NCBI RefSeq assembly: GCF_014645795.1
Contig: NZ_BMMK01000044.1
Coordinates: forward strand, 1-38,356
Length of the DNA stretch: 38,356 nucleotides
Origin: Longimycelium tulufanense
GTDB taxonomy: Bacteria; Actinomycetota; Actinomycetes; Mycobacteriales; Pseudonocardiaceae
Reading direction: 5' to 3'
Below are positions 31,322 to 38,356 of the stretch, piece after piece. A program made the translations under genes and the position numbers. The notes under the pieces were generated by a model. The model was not told the origin of the DNA. It worked only from the letters and a program-made list of their open reading frames with translations, and made no database searches. Position 1 is the first letter of the stretch. The number at the start of each line of letters is the position of its first letter.

Positions 31322-32553
31322 ACTTCGATGTCATCTACATACTGGCCGGCGGCACAGGACTGGCCGTGGCCCTCTACAAGCTCTGGGGGCTGCGTCGGCG
31401 GTGGGGCCAGGCCACGGTGTGGTCGCTGGTGCTCTCAGTCAGCTCCGTGTCGGCCTGCGCGTTGGCGTCGGCTCCCCAGGTTGGGTCATGGATCAACGCG
31501 GTGACCGGGATCCCCAACCTGGGGTTCTTCCTGGCCTATGAGTTCGCCACGATTTTCTCCGCCGCCACCTTGGCATTAGTGCTGTTTTGGCGTCACCACT
31601 TCACCCATGCCTGGCATTGGGTGCGCCGCATCATCGGCGGCTACAGCCTCGTCCTCGTCATCCTCGCCGCGACGTTCTTCGCCGCTGATCTGCCCACCGA
31701 ACGCCTGAAGGACTTCGACAGCTACTACGCCCACCAGCCCTCCGTCGCGACGTTCATCACCGTCTACGGCGCGGCCTCGATCCTGGCGGCCGCCGCCCAG
31801 CTGTACCAGTGCTGGTCCGCCTCGGTGGAAGCCTTCGCGGCCGGCACCGTACGGCTGCGCTGGCTGGCCCGCGGGCTGCGCGCCTACATGATCACCGCGT
31901 CCTGTCCCCTGGCCGTCTCGGCCATCAAAATCCTCAATGTGGTCGCCCTCTGGGCAGACAGCCGGGCGCTCACCACTATCAACACCGCCGCACCGGTCCT
32001 CTCCGTCGCGGTAGGAGCGCCACCGCTGGTCGCGGCCGTGGTACTGCCGGTGTGGGGACCACGGCTGACCGACCTGCGCCAGTGGGGCGCACGCTGGCGC
32101 CGTTTCTGGTACCTCCGCCCACTGCACCGGCAACTGCGCCAGGTCGACCCGAACAAGGTGCTCGTGGTCAGGCGATTCGACTCCCGGCACCGCGTGCGGC
32201 GCATAGTGCACGAGCTCAACGACTGGCGGTGGGACCTGCGCCCCTACCTCTCACCCCGCGTGGGCGAGGTCGCCGCAGCGATGGCAGACCAAGCGGGGCT
32301 GTCCGGCCCCCAGCACGCGGCCCTCGTTGAAGCCGCCCAACTCAACGCCGCCCTCCTGCGACTCCGCGGCCAGGGCGAACAGGTCGAGCCGTCGCCCACC
32401 GCGCCGTCGTTCGACACCCCGCACGACAGCGCCGATCTCACCGACGAACACGCCTGGTGGGTCCTGGTGGCCCGGGCCTCCCACCACCCCCTGGTTCCCG
32501 CCATCCTGGCGGCGGTCGCCGACGACTACGACCCCACGCCGACCTCGTCATAG
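31318..32553 (+). CDS. MAB_1171c-family putative membrane transporter/sensor
   Basis: 411 residues from a GTG in 4-bp overlap with the protease-like gene. About seven membrane helices in residues 3-240 (VIYILAGGTGLAVALYKLWG, then WSLVLSVSSVSACALAS, FATIFSAATLALVLFW, SLVLVILAATFFAADL, others), then a cytoplasmic domain of about 150 residues with LRQVDPNKVLVVRRFDSRHR, SADLTDEHAWWVLVARAS. The substrate is unknown, and sensor function is as likely as transport. One TTA codon (31576). Confidence 0.82.
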   Translation: MNFDVIYILAGGTGLAVALYKLWGLRRRWGQATVWSLVLSVSSVSACALASAPQVGSWINAVTGIPNLGFFLAYEFATIFSAATLALVLFWRHHFTHAWHWVRRIIGGYSLVLVILAATFFAADLPTERLKDFDSYYAHQPSVATFITVYGAASILAAAAQLYQCWSASVEAFAAGTVRLRWLARGLRAYMITASCPLAVSAIKILNVVALWADSRALTTINTAAPVLSVAVGAPPLVAAVVLPVWGPRLTDLRQWGARWRRFWYLRPLHRQLRQVDPNKVLVVRRFDSRHRVRRIVHELNDWRWDLRPYLSPRVGEVAAAMADQAGLSGPQHAALVEAAQLNAALLRLRGQGEQVEPSPTAPSFDTPHDSADLTDEHAWWVLVARASHHPLVPAILAAVADDYDPTPTSS

Positions 32554-32580
32554 TCGCGGCCGCACACACCGGTGGCGTGC

Positions 32581-33975
32581 TCAGCCGGGGGTGTCCTTGG
32601 AGGTCACCGCCGACCACTCCGCCGAGGTCAACGGCGGCCCCAGCAAGGGTGGCTCACCCGGACCCCGCAGCACCCCGAGCACGACCCGCGGCGACAGCAA
32701 GCGACGAAACGGGGCCGCCAACGTGAACGCGCCGAAAAACGCCTTCGCGACCTCCGGACGGCTGGTGGCCGTCCGGATCGTGCGCTCCACGTACCGACGT
32801 CGCAGCCGGGTGGCCAGGTTCTGTGGCTGGTCACTGGCGTACTGCAGATCCTCGGTCGTGGCCATCCGCCACGCCCCGTCGGTGACCCGGGCCAGCACCC
32901 GCTGCAGACGCGGCCCCGACACGCCCCGCCGCACACTCTCCCGCAACGCCACCGCCGTCTGGGCCGCCACCGACATCCCATGACCGTAGACCGGGTTGAA
33001 CGCGGCCAGCGCATCCCCCATCACCGCCAGGCCCTCCGGCCAGGGACGCACGCGCTCATACCGACGGCGCCGGTTGGTTGTCGAGCGCGTGGTCATCACC
33101 GGTCCGAGCGGCGTGGCGTAAGTGAGCAGCTCACCGACGACCGGGTGCCGCAGGTTACGCGCGAACGCCTTGAAGTCCTCCTCGCGCGTCGGAGCAGCAG
33201 CACCACGAGTCCCCGACAGCGTGACCAACCAGCGGCCACGCTCGATCGGGATCACGCCGCCTGCCTGGCCCGGGCTCACCCCGTGCGGGCTGGCCTGCAC
33301 CGTGACCACCGGGAACCCCTCACAGGCACCCGGGGGAGCCTGGAACAGTCGGGTCGCGTACTGCAGGCCCGAGTCCACCACCTCCTCCCGCACCACCGGC
33401 AAACCCAGCTCCACCAGCCACCGATCGGTCCGGCTCCCCCGCCCCATGGCATCCACCACCAAATCAGCCCCCAACACCTGGGAACCTCCCCCCGCGACGT
33501 CACGCACCTCCACCGCCGTCACTCGCCGCGCATCACCCCGCAGACCCACCGCCTCACGCCCGTCCAACATCCGGATCGGCCACGACGACAACACCTGATC
33601 CCGCACCACAAAGTCCAACAGGGGACGGCTGCATGCCACCAAGAAAAGGTTGCAGTCGAACCGGCGAAACCACCCCTGCGGCGAAAAAGACACGAACTGG
33701 CTCGGCATCCCCACGCGATGCGCCCCCTCCGCACGCAGCCGCTTCAACGTGCCGGGCACCAGATCCTCGATCGCGGCTGCCCCACCACACATCAACGCAT
33801 GAAAATGCCGCGCCTGCGGCGTGCCACGACGCTCCTGCGGCCCCTCCGGCAACCGATCACGTTCCACCACGGTCACCTCATCGACCGACTCCGCCAAGGC
33901 AGCCGCCGACAACATTCCCGCCAGCCCGCCACCCAACACCACCGCACGCCGTGGCCTCACCGACACCGCCCCCAT
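32581..33975 (-). CDS. FAD-dependent oxidoreductase (aromatic hydroxylase-like)
   Basis: 464 residues from ATG 33975. Dinucleotide motif VVLGGGLAGMLSAAALAE with acidic end VTVVERD; the inner motif ADLVVDAMGRGSRTDRWL; and the ribityl-binding GLAVMGDALAAFNPVYGHGM. These are the three marks of group A flavin monooxygenases and geranylgeranyl reductase-like proteins. It converges on the membrane protein gene with 27 bases between. Substrate unknown. The 202 bases to the next gene show nothing clear. Confidence 0.85.
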   Translation of the reverse strand: MGAVSVRPRRAVVLGGGLAGMLSAAALAESVDEVTVVERDRLPEGPQERRGTPQARHFHALMCGGAAAIEDLVPGTLKRLRAEGAHRVGMPSQFVSFSPQGWFRRFDCNLFLVACSRPLLDFVVRDQVLSSWPIRMLDGREAVGLRGDARRVTAVEVRDVAGGGSQVLGADLVVDAMGRGSRTDRWLVELGLPVVREEVVDSGLQYATRLFQAPPGACEGFPVVTVQASPHGVSPGQAGGVIPIERGRWLVTLSGTRGAAAPTREEDFKAFARNLRHPVVGELLTYATPLGPVMTTRSTTNRRRRYERVRPWPEGLAVMGDALAAFNPVYGHGMSVAAQTAVALRESVRRGVSGPRLQRVLARVTDGAWRMATTEDLQYASDQPQNLATRLRRRYVERTIRTATSRPEVAKAFFGAFTLAAPFRRLLSPRVVLGVLRGPGEPPLLGPPLTSAEWSAVTSKDTPG

Positions 33976-34177
33976 CACTCGTGGTCTGGACCCCCGAAAC
34001 CTACGTCCCCCGATGGAGTGGCGATGATCCCGGTCATTACCCCACGACATTGGTGCCGGCCCACCACCATCGTCGGCGACGATGGGCTGGCCCAGTGCAC
34101 GGCGCGGTGCCGGAGAAGGATCACCGGTCGGTGGGGAAGCCCCCACACAACATGGCGGGCGATACTGGCCACCCGAC

Positions 34178-35011
34178 CTACCGGAAGTCGTCCGCGTGGT
34201 CGCGTGCCCACTGGGCGAAGGTGCGCGCCGGCCGCCCGGTCACCACCTCGACCGTGTCGATCACGGGCTGGCGGACACCATCGGTGGCAGCCAGGTGGCG
34301 CAGCACCTCCTCGACCGCATCTGCCCCCCACTGGGCCAACGTTGCCCGGTAGTCGGCCGGGCTCAGCTCCACGAACTCCACCGGGCGCCCAATGGCCGCG
34401 CTGATCGCCTCGACCTGCTGCCGCTGGGTCACTGACTCCGGCCCGGTCATCAGATAGGCACGCCCCACATGGCCATCCTCGGTCAGCGCGCGCACGGCGA
34501 CCGCGGCGATGTCGGCCTCGTGGATGGCATCGGTGTGCGCCTCCGGATACGCCGCCCGGACCACACCCTCACGACGGATGGACTGCGCCCACTGCAACGT
34601 GTTCGTCGCGAAGGTGGCCGGACGCAGGAACGTCCACGACAGCTCGGAGTCAAGCAGGGCCTGTTCGGCTGCCCTGTGCATCACCGCCAGCGGGTTGGCC
34701 CCCGGGTTGGCCGCGGTGACCGGGCTGGCCGAGAGCAACACGACGTGCCCGACGCCCGCATCCTGAGCCGCCGTCACGACACTGTCGATCCCCGCCGGAT
34801 CGGCGTAGCAGAAGACCTTGGAGACCCCGGCCAGGGCTGGGATAAGGGAGTCCACGCGGGTGAGGTCGGCCCCCACCACCTCGACCGAGTCCGGGGCCGT
34901 GACGGCGGTCGGGTTCCGGCTGGCCACCCGCACCTTCTCCCCGACCTCGAGCAGCTGCCCGACCACACTGCGCGCAACGTGGCCACGCCCACCGGTCACC
35001 AGAATCGTCAC
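34178..35011 (-). CDS. NmrA-like NAD(P)-binding protein
   Basis: 277 residues. N-terminal TILVTGGRGHVARSVVGQLL with G-x-x-G-x-x-(A), then VASRNPTAV and VEVVGADLTRVDSL; the rest (SWTFLRPATFATNTLQWAQS, DIAAVAVRALTEDGHVGRAY) matches atypical short-chain NmrA/HSCARG-type proteins, which lack a strict YxxxK pair. May be a redox sensor or an isoflavone-reductase-like enzyme. Same strand as the flavoprotein gene. Confidence 0.85.
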   Translation of the reverse strand: MTILVTGGRGHVARSVVGQLLEVGEKVRVASRNPTAVTAPDSVEVVGADLTRVDSLIPALAGVSKVFCYADPAGIDSVVTAAQDAGVGHVVLLSASPVTAANPGANPLAVMHRAAEQALLDSELSWTFLRPATFATNTLQWAQSIRREGVVRAAYPEAHTDAIHEADIAAVAVRALTEDGHVGRAYLMTGPESVTQRQQVEAISAAIGRPVEFVELSPADYRATLAQWGADAVEEVLRHLAATDGVRQPVIDTVEVVTGRPARTFAQWARDHADDFR

Positions 35012-35100
35012 GATGCTCCCCCACTTCCGACGCCGGGAACCTCACCGCCGCCGCGACGGTAACGCCTAGTCCTCGCCGTATCGCGGCGCCGTTTTCCGCC

Positions 35101-35140
35101 CTGCGGGTGGGCCGGCACCCCGGCGTCGGCCCACCCGCAG
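35101..35140. repeat. 14-bp perfect hairpin 90 bases upstream of the NmrA-like gene
   Basis: CTGCGGGTGGGCCG (35101-35114) pairs with 35127-35140 around a 12-base loop. It could be a 5' leader structure, or a second terminator after the DUF397 operon. No T-run on either side. Confidence 0.6.
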
Positions 35141-35258
35141 GCCAGACTCAGTGGCTGTCGGCCCGGATGCTGAACGAGCACCAGGACCACGGTGACCAGG
35201 TCACGCGCTGACAGGACGATGAGCAGTTCGTCGGGGTACCGAGGCCAGAGACAAAAGC

Positions 35259-35282
35259 GGCCGCCCACGACCGTGGGCGGCC
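35259..35282 (-). terminator. Intrinsic terminator after the DUF397 gene
   Basis: GGCCGCCCACG (35259-35269) pairs exactly with CGTGGGCGGCC (35272-35282). On the - strand it is followed by GCTTTTGT, the T-rich end expected of an intrinsic terminator, 28 bases after the DUF397 stop. Confidence 0.8.
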
Positions 35283-35309
35283 AGAATTTCGGAGGCTCGG
35301 ACTTCCGTG

Positions 35310-35519
35310 TCAGGCGAGATCGAGCCTTCCCGTCTGCACTGAGGCGAGGAAGGACGACCAGGCCGCCGGCGCGACGGTCAACGCCGCCCGGGCTGGGTTC
35401 TTCGAGTCACGGACCCCGACGAACCGGCCGAGAGGGGCCACCTCCACACACTGGGCAGAGGCGTTGCTGCGGGTGGACTTGCGCCACGCAGCACGAGAGA
35501 AGTCGCGGGGGGTGGTCAT
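35310..35519 (-). CDS. DUF397 protein
   Basis: 69 residues with the family pattern: AAWRKSTRSNASAQCVEVAP, VGVRDSKNPARAAL, and WSSFLASVQTGRLDL. These small proteins are partners of the DUF5753 regulators in actinomycetes and form modules that behave like antitoxin/toxin or signalling pairs. It follows its regulator gene after 17 bases. Confidence 0.9.
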   Translation of the reverse strand: MTTPRDFSRAAWRKSTRSNASAQCVEVAPLGRFVGVRDSKNPARAALTVAPAAWSSFLASVQTGRLDLA

Positions 35520-35536
35520 GCTCGTGCCTTCCTTCG

Positions 35537-36457
35537 TTACAGGGATCGGGCGATGTGGTCGATGAGCTCGACGGACTCGCGTTCCCCCGCGGCGAGCGCG
35601 GCCACAACGTCGAAACTCAGAGTGTAGGCCGCGACCTGGTGTGACTTCTCGACGATCAGCGCCGAGGTGATGGTGTCCACACAGACCACGGGCGGCAGAC
35701 CCTCGGCGGCGGAGAACTCGAAGATGGAGAACGCCGAGCCGAGCGCGGGATGCGCGCCCACGGAGGAGGGCAGGACCCGCACGAGGATGTGGTCGTGTTC
35801 CATCGCACGGAGTGCGTCGAGTTGCTCCCGCATCACCTCGGGTCCGCCGATCAGTTGACATAGCGCGGCTTCGGCAATCACGGCGCGGACGGTGAGCGGG
35901 TTGTTGCCGGTCAGTCGGCGCTTACGTGCCATGCGCAGATCGACTCGACGATCGACCTCGGTGGCGCGGATGTAGGGCGAGGCTGCCGAGATGACGGCGC
36001 GGGCGTAGCGCTCGGTCTGGAGCAGTCCGGGGATGAGGATGCTCTCGAAGGTGCTGACGACACTGGCGCCGGATTCCAGGCCGAAGACGTCGCCGACGGG
36101 GCCATCGACGAGTGAGCCGTAGTCCTGGAGCCAGTTCGGTTCGGCCGCCGCTTGGCGGATGCGCTCCAGTTCGGCGGCCTCGGCATCAGGGATGCCGTAG
36201 GTCCTGCACAACTTGGCCAGTTGGGGCCGGGTGAGCCGGTGCCGGCCGCTTTCCGCCCTGGTCACGGTCGGTTGTGACAGCTTGAGTCGCCGGGCGACGT
36301 CGGTGGAGGTGAGCCCCTGGGATTCGCGGATTTCTCGCAGCCGACGCCCGAGCGCCCAGCTCCCCACCGTCAGCGTCGGGTTGCCCACGCTCCTGTTTCT
36401 CCTCACTCGGGTGCTGCCACCCGGTTCTGCCGCCTCCTGCGTGACCTGGCTCCCCAT
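35537..36457 (-). CDS. HTH regulator with DUF5753 domain
   Basis: 306 residues from ATG 36457. XRE domain at about 38-95 (GLTSTDVARRLKLSQPTVTR, AESGRHRLTRPQLAKLCRTY), then the DUF5753 domain (LQDYGSLVDGPVGDVFGLES, LIPGLLQTERYARAVI, RKRRLTGNNPLTVRAVIAEA, LCQLIGGPEVMREQLDALRA). Family members control development and antibiotic production together with DUF397 proteins. Its presence 1.4 kb from a lasso peptide precursor invites a regulatory link, not proven. Confidence 0.9.
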   Translation of the reverse strand: MGSQVTQEAAEPGGSTRVRRNRSVGNPTLTVGSWALGRRLREIRESQGLTSTDVARRLKLSQPTVTRAESGRHRLTRPQLAKLCRTYGIPDAEAAELERIRQAAAEPNWLQDYGSLVDGPVGDVFGLESGASVVSTFESILIPGLLQTERYARAVISAASPYIRATEVDRRVDLRMARKRRLTGNNPLTVRAVIAEAALCQLIGGPEVMREQLDALRAMEHDHILVRVLPSSVGAHPALGSAFSIFEFSAAEGLPPVVCVDTITSALIVEKSHQVAAYTLSFDVVAALAAGERESVELIDHIARSL

Positions 36458-36512
36458 ACCTACACGGAGGGTGCCGCGCAAGTACGCCCGGCCGGTCTAT
36501 CGCCAGCCTTAC

Positions 36513-36530
36513 ATATGCGCGCGTATATTC
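36513..36530. promoter_or_regulatory. AT-flanked near-palindrome in a divergent promoter
   Basis: ATATGCGCGCGTATAT-type element within CATATGCGCGCGTATATT, imperfectly symmetric, located in the 244 bases between the divergent regulator and the 36702 gene. TATATT could act as a -10 element. Weak support. Confidence 0.35.
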
Positions 36531-36701
36531 ACGATCATGTCGCGCGTGGGGCGGATCACACGCCCCGTGAGGCTCAAGGGGCCGCCGGTCGCGCCATGCA
36601 GGAGTGCGAGGCCCGGCGCGGCCCACCGGCGAGCCGCAAGGGGTCCGTGTCCCCTGCGACTCGCATCGCCAGCAGCCTGCTTTCCGGGTGGTGACCGACC
36701 A

Positions 36702-36989
36702 ATGTGGACATATCTGCATCGGGTGGAGCTGTACCGCATCGTGCGCGGGGCCCGGAGCCTGGCCTGGAGTGAGGAGTACGACGACCACGGCCCATGGGTG
36801 TGCGGTGGCGCGGTCGAGTACGCCGCAACGGTCGCCGAGGACTACCTCGCCCGCCACCACTGCCCGGCGGGCCGATGGCTGGTCATCGTGCGATGGCTCA
36901 ACCCCGACGCCGAACCGGAGCGCACGCGACTGGCCAAGGTTGAGATGACGTGGCCCGGCGCGAACCCGGTTACCGAGGCCGCGGGATGA
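36702..36989 (+). CDS. Small hypothetical protein (95 aa)
   Basis: ATG 36702; compact domain beginning MWTYLHRVELYRIVRGARSL with VEYAATVAEDYLARHH and GRWLVIVRWLNPDAEPE. No family recognised. Coding is supported by third-position GC. It lies between the DUF397 module and the lasso genes on the same strand as the latter. Confidence 0.5.
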   Translation: MWTYLHRVELYRIVRGARSLAWSEEYDDHGPWVCGGAVEYAATVAEDYLARHHCPAGRWLVIVRWLNPDAEPERTRLAKVEMTWPGANPVTEAAG

Positions 36990-37125
36990 CCTGCCAGGAC
37001 CACCCCCGATGCCGCCGGCTGTGGGGCCGGCGGCCGGGACGGCAGCGCGTCGAGCCTGTTCCCCAGCAGGTTCCGCGCTGCCGTTCCCCACGAAGCAGCG
37101 TCCTATGGATGTCCGGAGGGAACCC

Positions 37126-37734
37126 GTGGCCCGCTTGTACGTGCGCGTCCGGCCTGACCGTGCCGCCGACCCGATGTTTCGGGCGCGGTCCGGACTCGCC
37201 GACGATGTCCGCAGCGTCCATCTCGTCGACGTCGACCTCACCCAGCCGACACCGGAATGGCTGCTCCCGCTGTGCGCCCACAAGCGCCGGCATCGCGTGC
37301 AGCTTCGCGCCGATGATGTCGAGCGACTCGACGAACTCGGCGGAATGCCCTGCGCCGCCTGCCTGTTCGCGGCCGCCCAGAACACCGCCGACGAGCACCC
37401 GCAGGGTGCGTCCCGGCGGCCCCTGGTGTCCCCGGACCGGGTCGAGGCCCTCACCACACGGGGGTTCTACGTCGCCCCACATCTGAACTCGCTCGGTCAG
37501 TTTGCCGGGTGGGTGTACGCGCACTTTGAGGACCACGGCACCCGCTACGCCGCGACCACGGTCGAGATCGATACCACCGGGCAGGGACGGGCCGGCCACT
37601 GGGATCTCCGCTACGACCCCCGGGCACCGTTGACGCACCCGGACCCGATCGACAGTCGGGTCGGCCCCGCGGATGCGGTGATCGACTGGGCCCTCGGCCC
37701 GATGCCCCCCGCGTGGCCACCCTCGCCGCAATGA
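37126..37734 (+). CDS. Hypothetical protein upstream of the lasso precursor
   Basis: 202 residues. GTG 37126 is chosen over upstream starts because GGAGG sits 7 bases before it. Beta-rich start ARLYVRVRPDRAADPMFRAR; C-terminal half FYVAPHLNSLGQFAGWVYAH, GTRYAATTVEID, HWDLRYDPRAPL. One CxxC pair in MPCAACLF. No family assigned; it could belong to the lasso cluster or to the DUF397 side. Confidence 0.55.
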   Translation: MARLYVRVRPDRAADPMFRARSGLADDVRSVHLVDVDLTQPTPEWLLPLCAHKRRHRVQLRADDVERLDELGGMPCAACLFAAAQNTADEHPQGASRRPLVSPDRVEALTTRGFYVAPHLNSLGQFAGWVYAHFEDHGTRYAATTVEIDTTGQGRAGHWDLRYDPRAPLTHPDPIDSRVGPADAVIDWALGPMPPAWPPSPQ

Positions 37735-37851
37735 CTGAGCCGCCGATCGGTCGGCGCCGTTCAGCGGCAGCGGGACCGCCAACAGGGCCGATGACTCCCC
37801 GGAGAGCGTCCCGGCCAATGAGGGTTGGGAGAACAGGAAGGAGAACAGCAG

Positions 37852-37989
37852 ATGCCCGAGAATCACGAGCGGCCTGTCGGCTACGAGCCGCCGGTGCTGA
37901 CCGAGGTAGGTCGGTTCGACGCGGTGACCAAAGGCCAGTACAGCAAGTCGAACTCCGACGACACCGATGCCGGCGGGTACTGGGAGTGA
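37852..37989 (+). CDS. Lasso peptide precursor
   Basis: 45 residues, with AAGGAG 8 bases before the ATG. The leader carries the motif read by lasso leader-binding proteins: Y11, P14, L16, G20, F22 and the conserved penultimate T26. Cleavage after K27 gives the core GQYSKSNSDDTDAGGYWE. Gly1 can form the isopeptide with Asp9, giving a nine-residue ring and a nine-residue tail with Tyr16/Trp17 as bulky plugs. Asp10 cannot be fully excluded, but rings of 7-9 residues are the rule. The next gene is a lasso cyclase, which confirms the call. Confidence 0.93.
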   Translation: MPENHERPVGYEPPVLTEVGRFDAVTKGQYSKSNSDDTDAGGYWE

Positions 37990-37998
37990 CCCGGCCGG

Positions 37999-38356
37999 AT
38001 GCCTGACCTGTCCAGGCGAGGCGGGCGCGGTGGTGTCCACTGGTGGTGCGCACTGCCAGATGCCGAGGCCGCCGCGCCCGCGGTGCATCGGTTGCAGGGT
38101 GCCGGTGCCGGCGAGGTGCTCGCCTGGCACGCCTCCGGCCGGCCGTGGCTGATCGGCCACCAGCCCACCGGCACGGTCCGCGTCGTGTTGGACGGGCCGG
38201 TGCGGGTGGCCGTGATCGGTGAATGTCTGGCCAGCCTGGCGCAGGTGGCCGCGGCCGCGCGTGGCGATGTCGGCGCGCTGCTGGCGTTGCCCGGCAGCTT
38301 CCACGCCCTCACCACGGGCCCGGCCGGCGTGGTGGCGGCCGGTGACGTGGCCGGGT
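37999..38356 (+). CDS. Lasso cyclase (asparagine-synthetase-like), 3' truncated by window
   Basis: ATG 37999, nine bases after the precursor stop; 119 residues are visible before the edge. The segment HWWCALPDAEAAAPAVHRLQ, ASGRPWLIGHQPTG and LPGSFHALTTG matches the N-terminal region of lasso C proteins, which adenylate the ring Asp/Glu side chain and close the isopeptide on the core N-terminus. The C-terminal synthetase domain lies outside the window. Confidence 0.85.
   Translation, partial: MPDLSRRGGRGGVHWWCALPDAEAAAPAVHRLQGAGAGEVLAWHASGRPWLIGHQPTGTVRVVLDGPVRVAVIGECLASLAQVAAAARGDVGALLALPGSFHALTTGPAGVVAAGDVAG

Noticed and set aside
32572-34404. Long + strand open frame opposite the flavoprotein gene
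   Set aside because: His/Pro/Arg-rich antisense frame; the - strand frame has clear FAD motifs.
36970-38304. Long - strand open frame covering the lasso genes
   Set aside because: The + strand carries a ribosome site, a perfect lasso leader motif and a cyclase start; the - frame has no recognisable domain.
1-38356. Phage or transposon origin
   Set aside because: No integrase, transposase, capsid, portal or terminase genes and no terminal inverted repeats were seen; the transfer genes indicate conjugation.

Overview
The window is very GC-rich, uses many GTG starts, and encodes WhiB, DUF397/DUF5753 and WXG100-type proteins, so it comes from a filamentous actinomycete. The exact family is not resolved; a Pseudonocardiaceae or Streptomyces relative is plausible. 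No rRNA, tRNA, CRISPR array, integrase or transposase is visible.

Region A (1-21.7 kb) is the core of an actinobacterial conjugative element, either an ICE or a plasmid. On the + strand lie two small genes, a 1,673-residue MobF/TrwC relaxase-helicase, a VirB8-like lipoprotein and a small basic-fold protein. On the - strand runs one long type IV secretion operon from 21.05 down to 9.84 kb. Its order is: ParA/CpaE-like protein without the Walker A lysine, two-TM VirB2-like protein, VirB8-like protein, SCO6881-type VirB6-like protein, SCO6880-type protein, VirB4 ATPase, VirD4/TraG coupling protein, DUF4913 protein, small protein, and a cell-wall hydrolase with lytic and NlpC/P60 domains. Most junctions are 4-bp start/stop overlaps. 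A DEDDh exonuclease fused to helix-turn-helix modules flanks the transfer genes, and a candidate oriT lies upstream of the relaxase. The most striking signal here is a 17-bp palindrome, TGATGC-N5-GCATCA. It occurs eight times without mismatch between 570 and 20466 and never in the remaining 18 kb. It falls in different reading frames, so it is a DNA-level signal: an operator or partition-like site family.

Region B (21.7-29.6 kb) is one - strand operon-like run of about 15 translationally coupled genes. It holds small coiled-coil/WXG100-like proteins, an SseB-like protein, an EamA transporter, a 731-residue T7SS-type polymorphic toxin with a C-terminal ADP-ribosyltransferase domain and a candidate immunity gene, two homologous tandem proteins (one apparently frameshifted), and a WhiB regulator. 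A 58-codon gene, hidden by its size, is revealed by overlaps at both ends.

Region C (29.6-35.0 kb) is a regulatory cassette: a double-HTH regulator behind a cluster of four related operator-like elements, an ImmA/IrrE-like HEXXH protein, and a MAB_1171c-family membrane protein. The last two carry rare TTA codons. Convergent to it lie an FAD-dependent oxidoreductase and an NAD(P)-binding NmrA-like protein.

Region D (35.3-38.36 kb) has a DUF397 plus HTH/DUF5753 pair, two unknown genes, and the start of a lasso peptide cluster. The precursor is 45 residues with a perfect leader motif and a predicted 18-residue core, followed by the N-terminus of the lasso cyclase, cut by the window edge.
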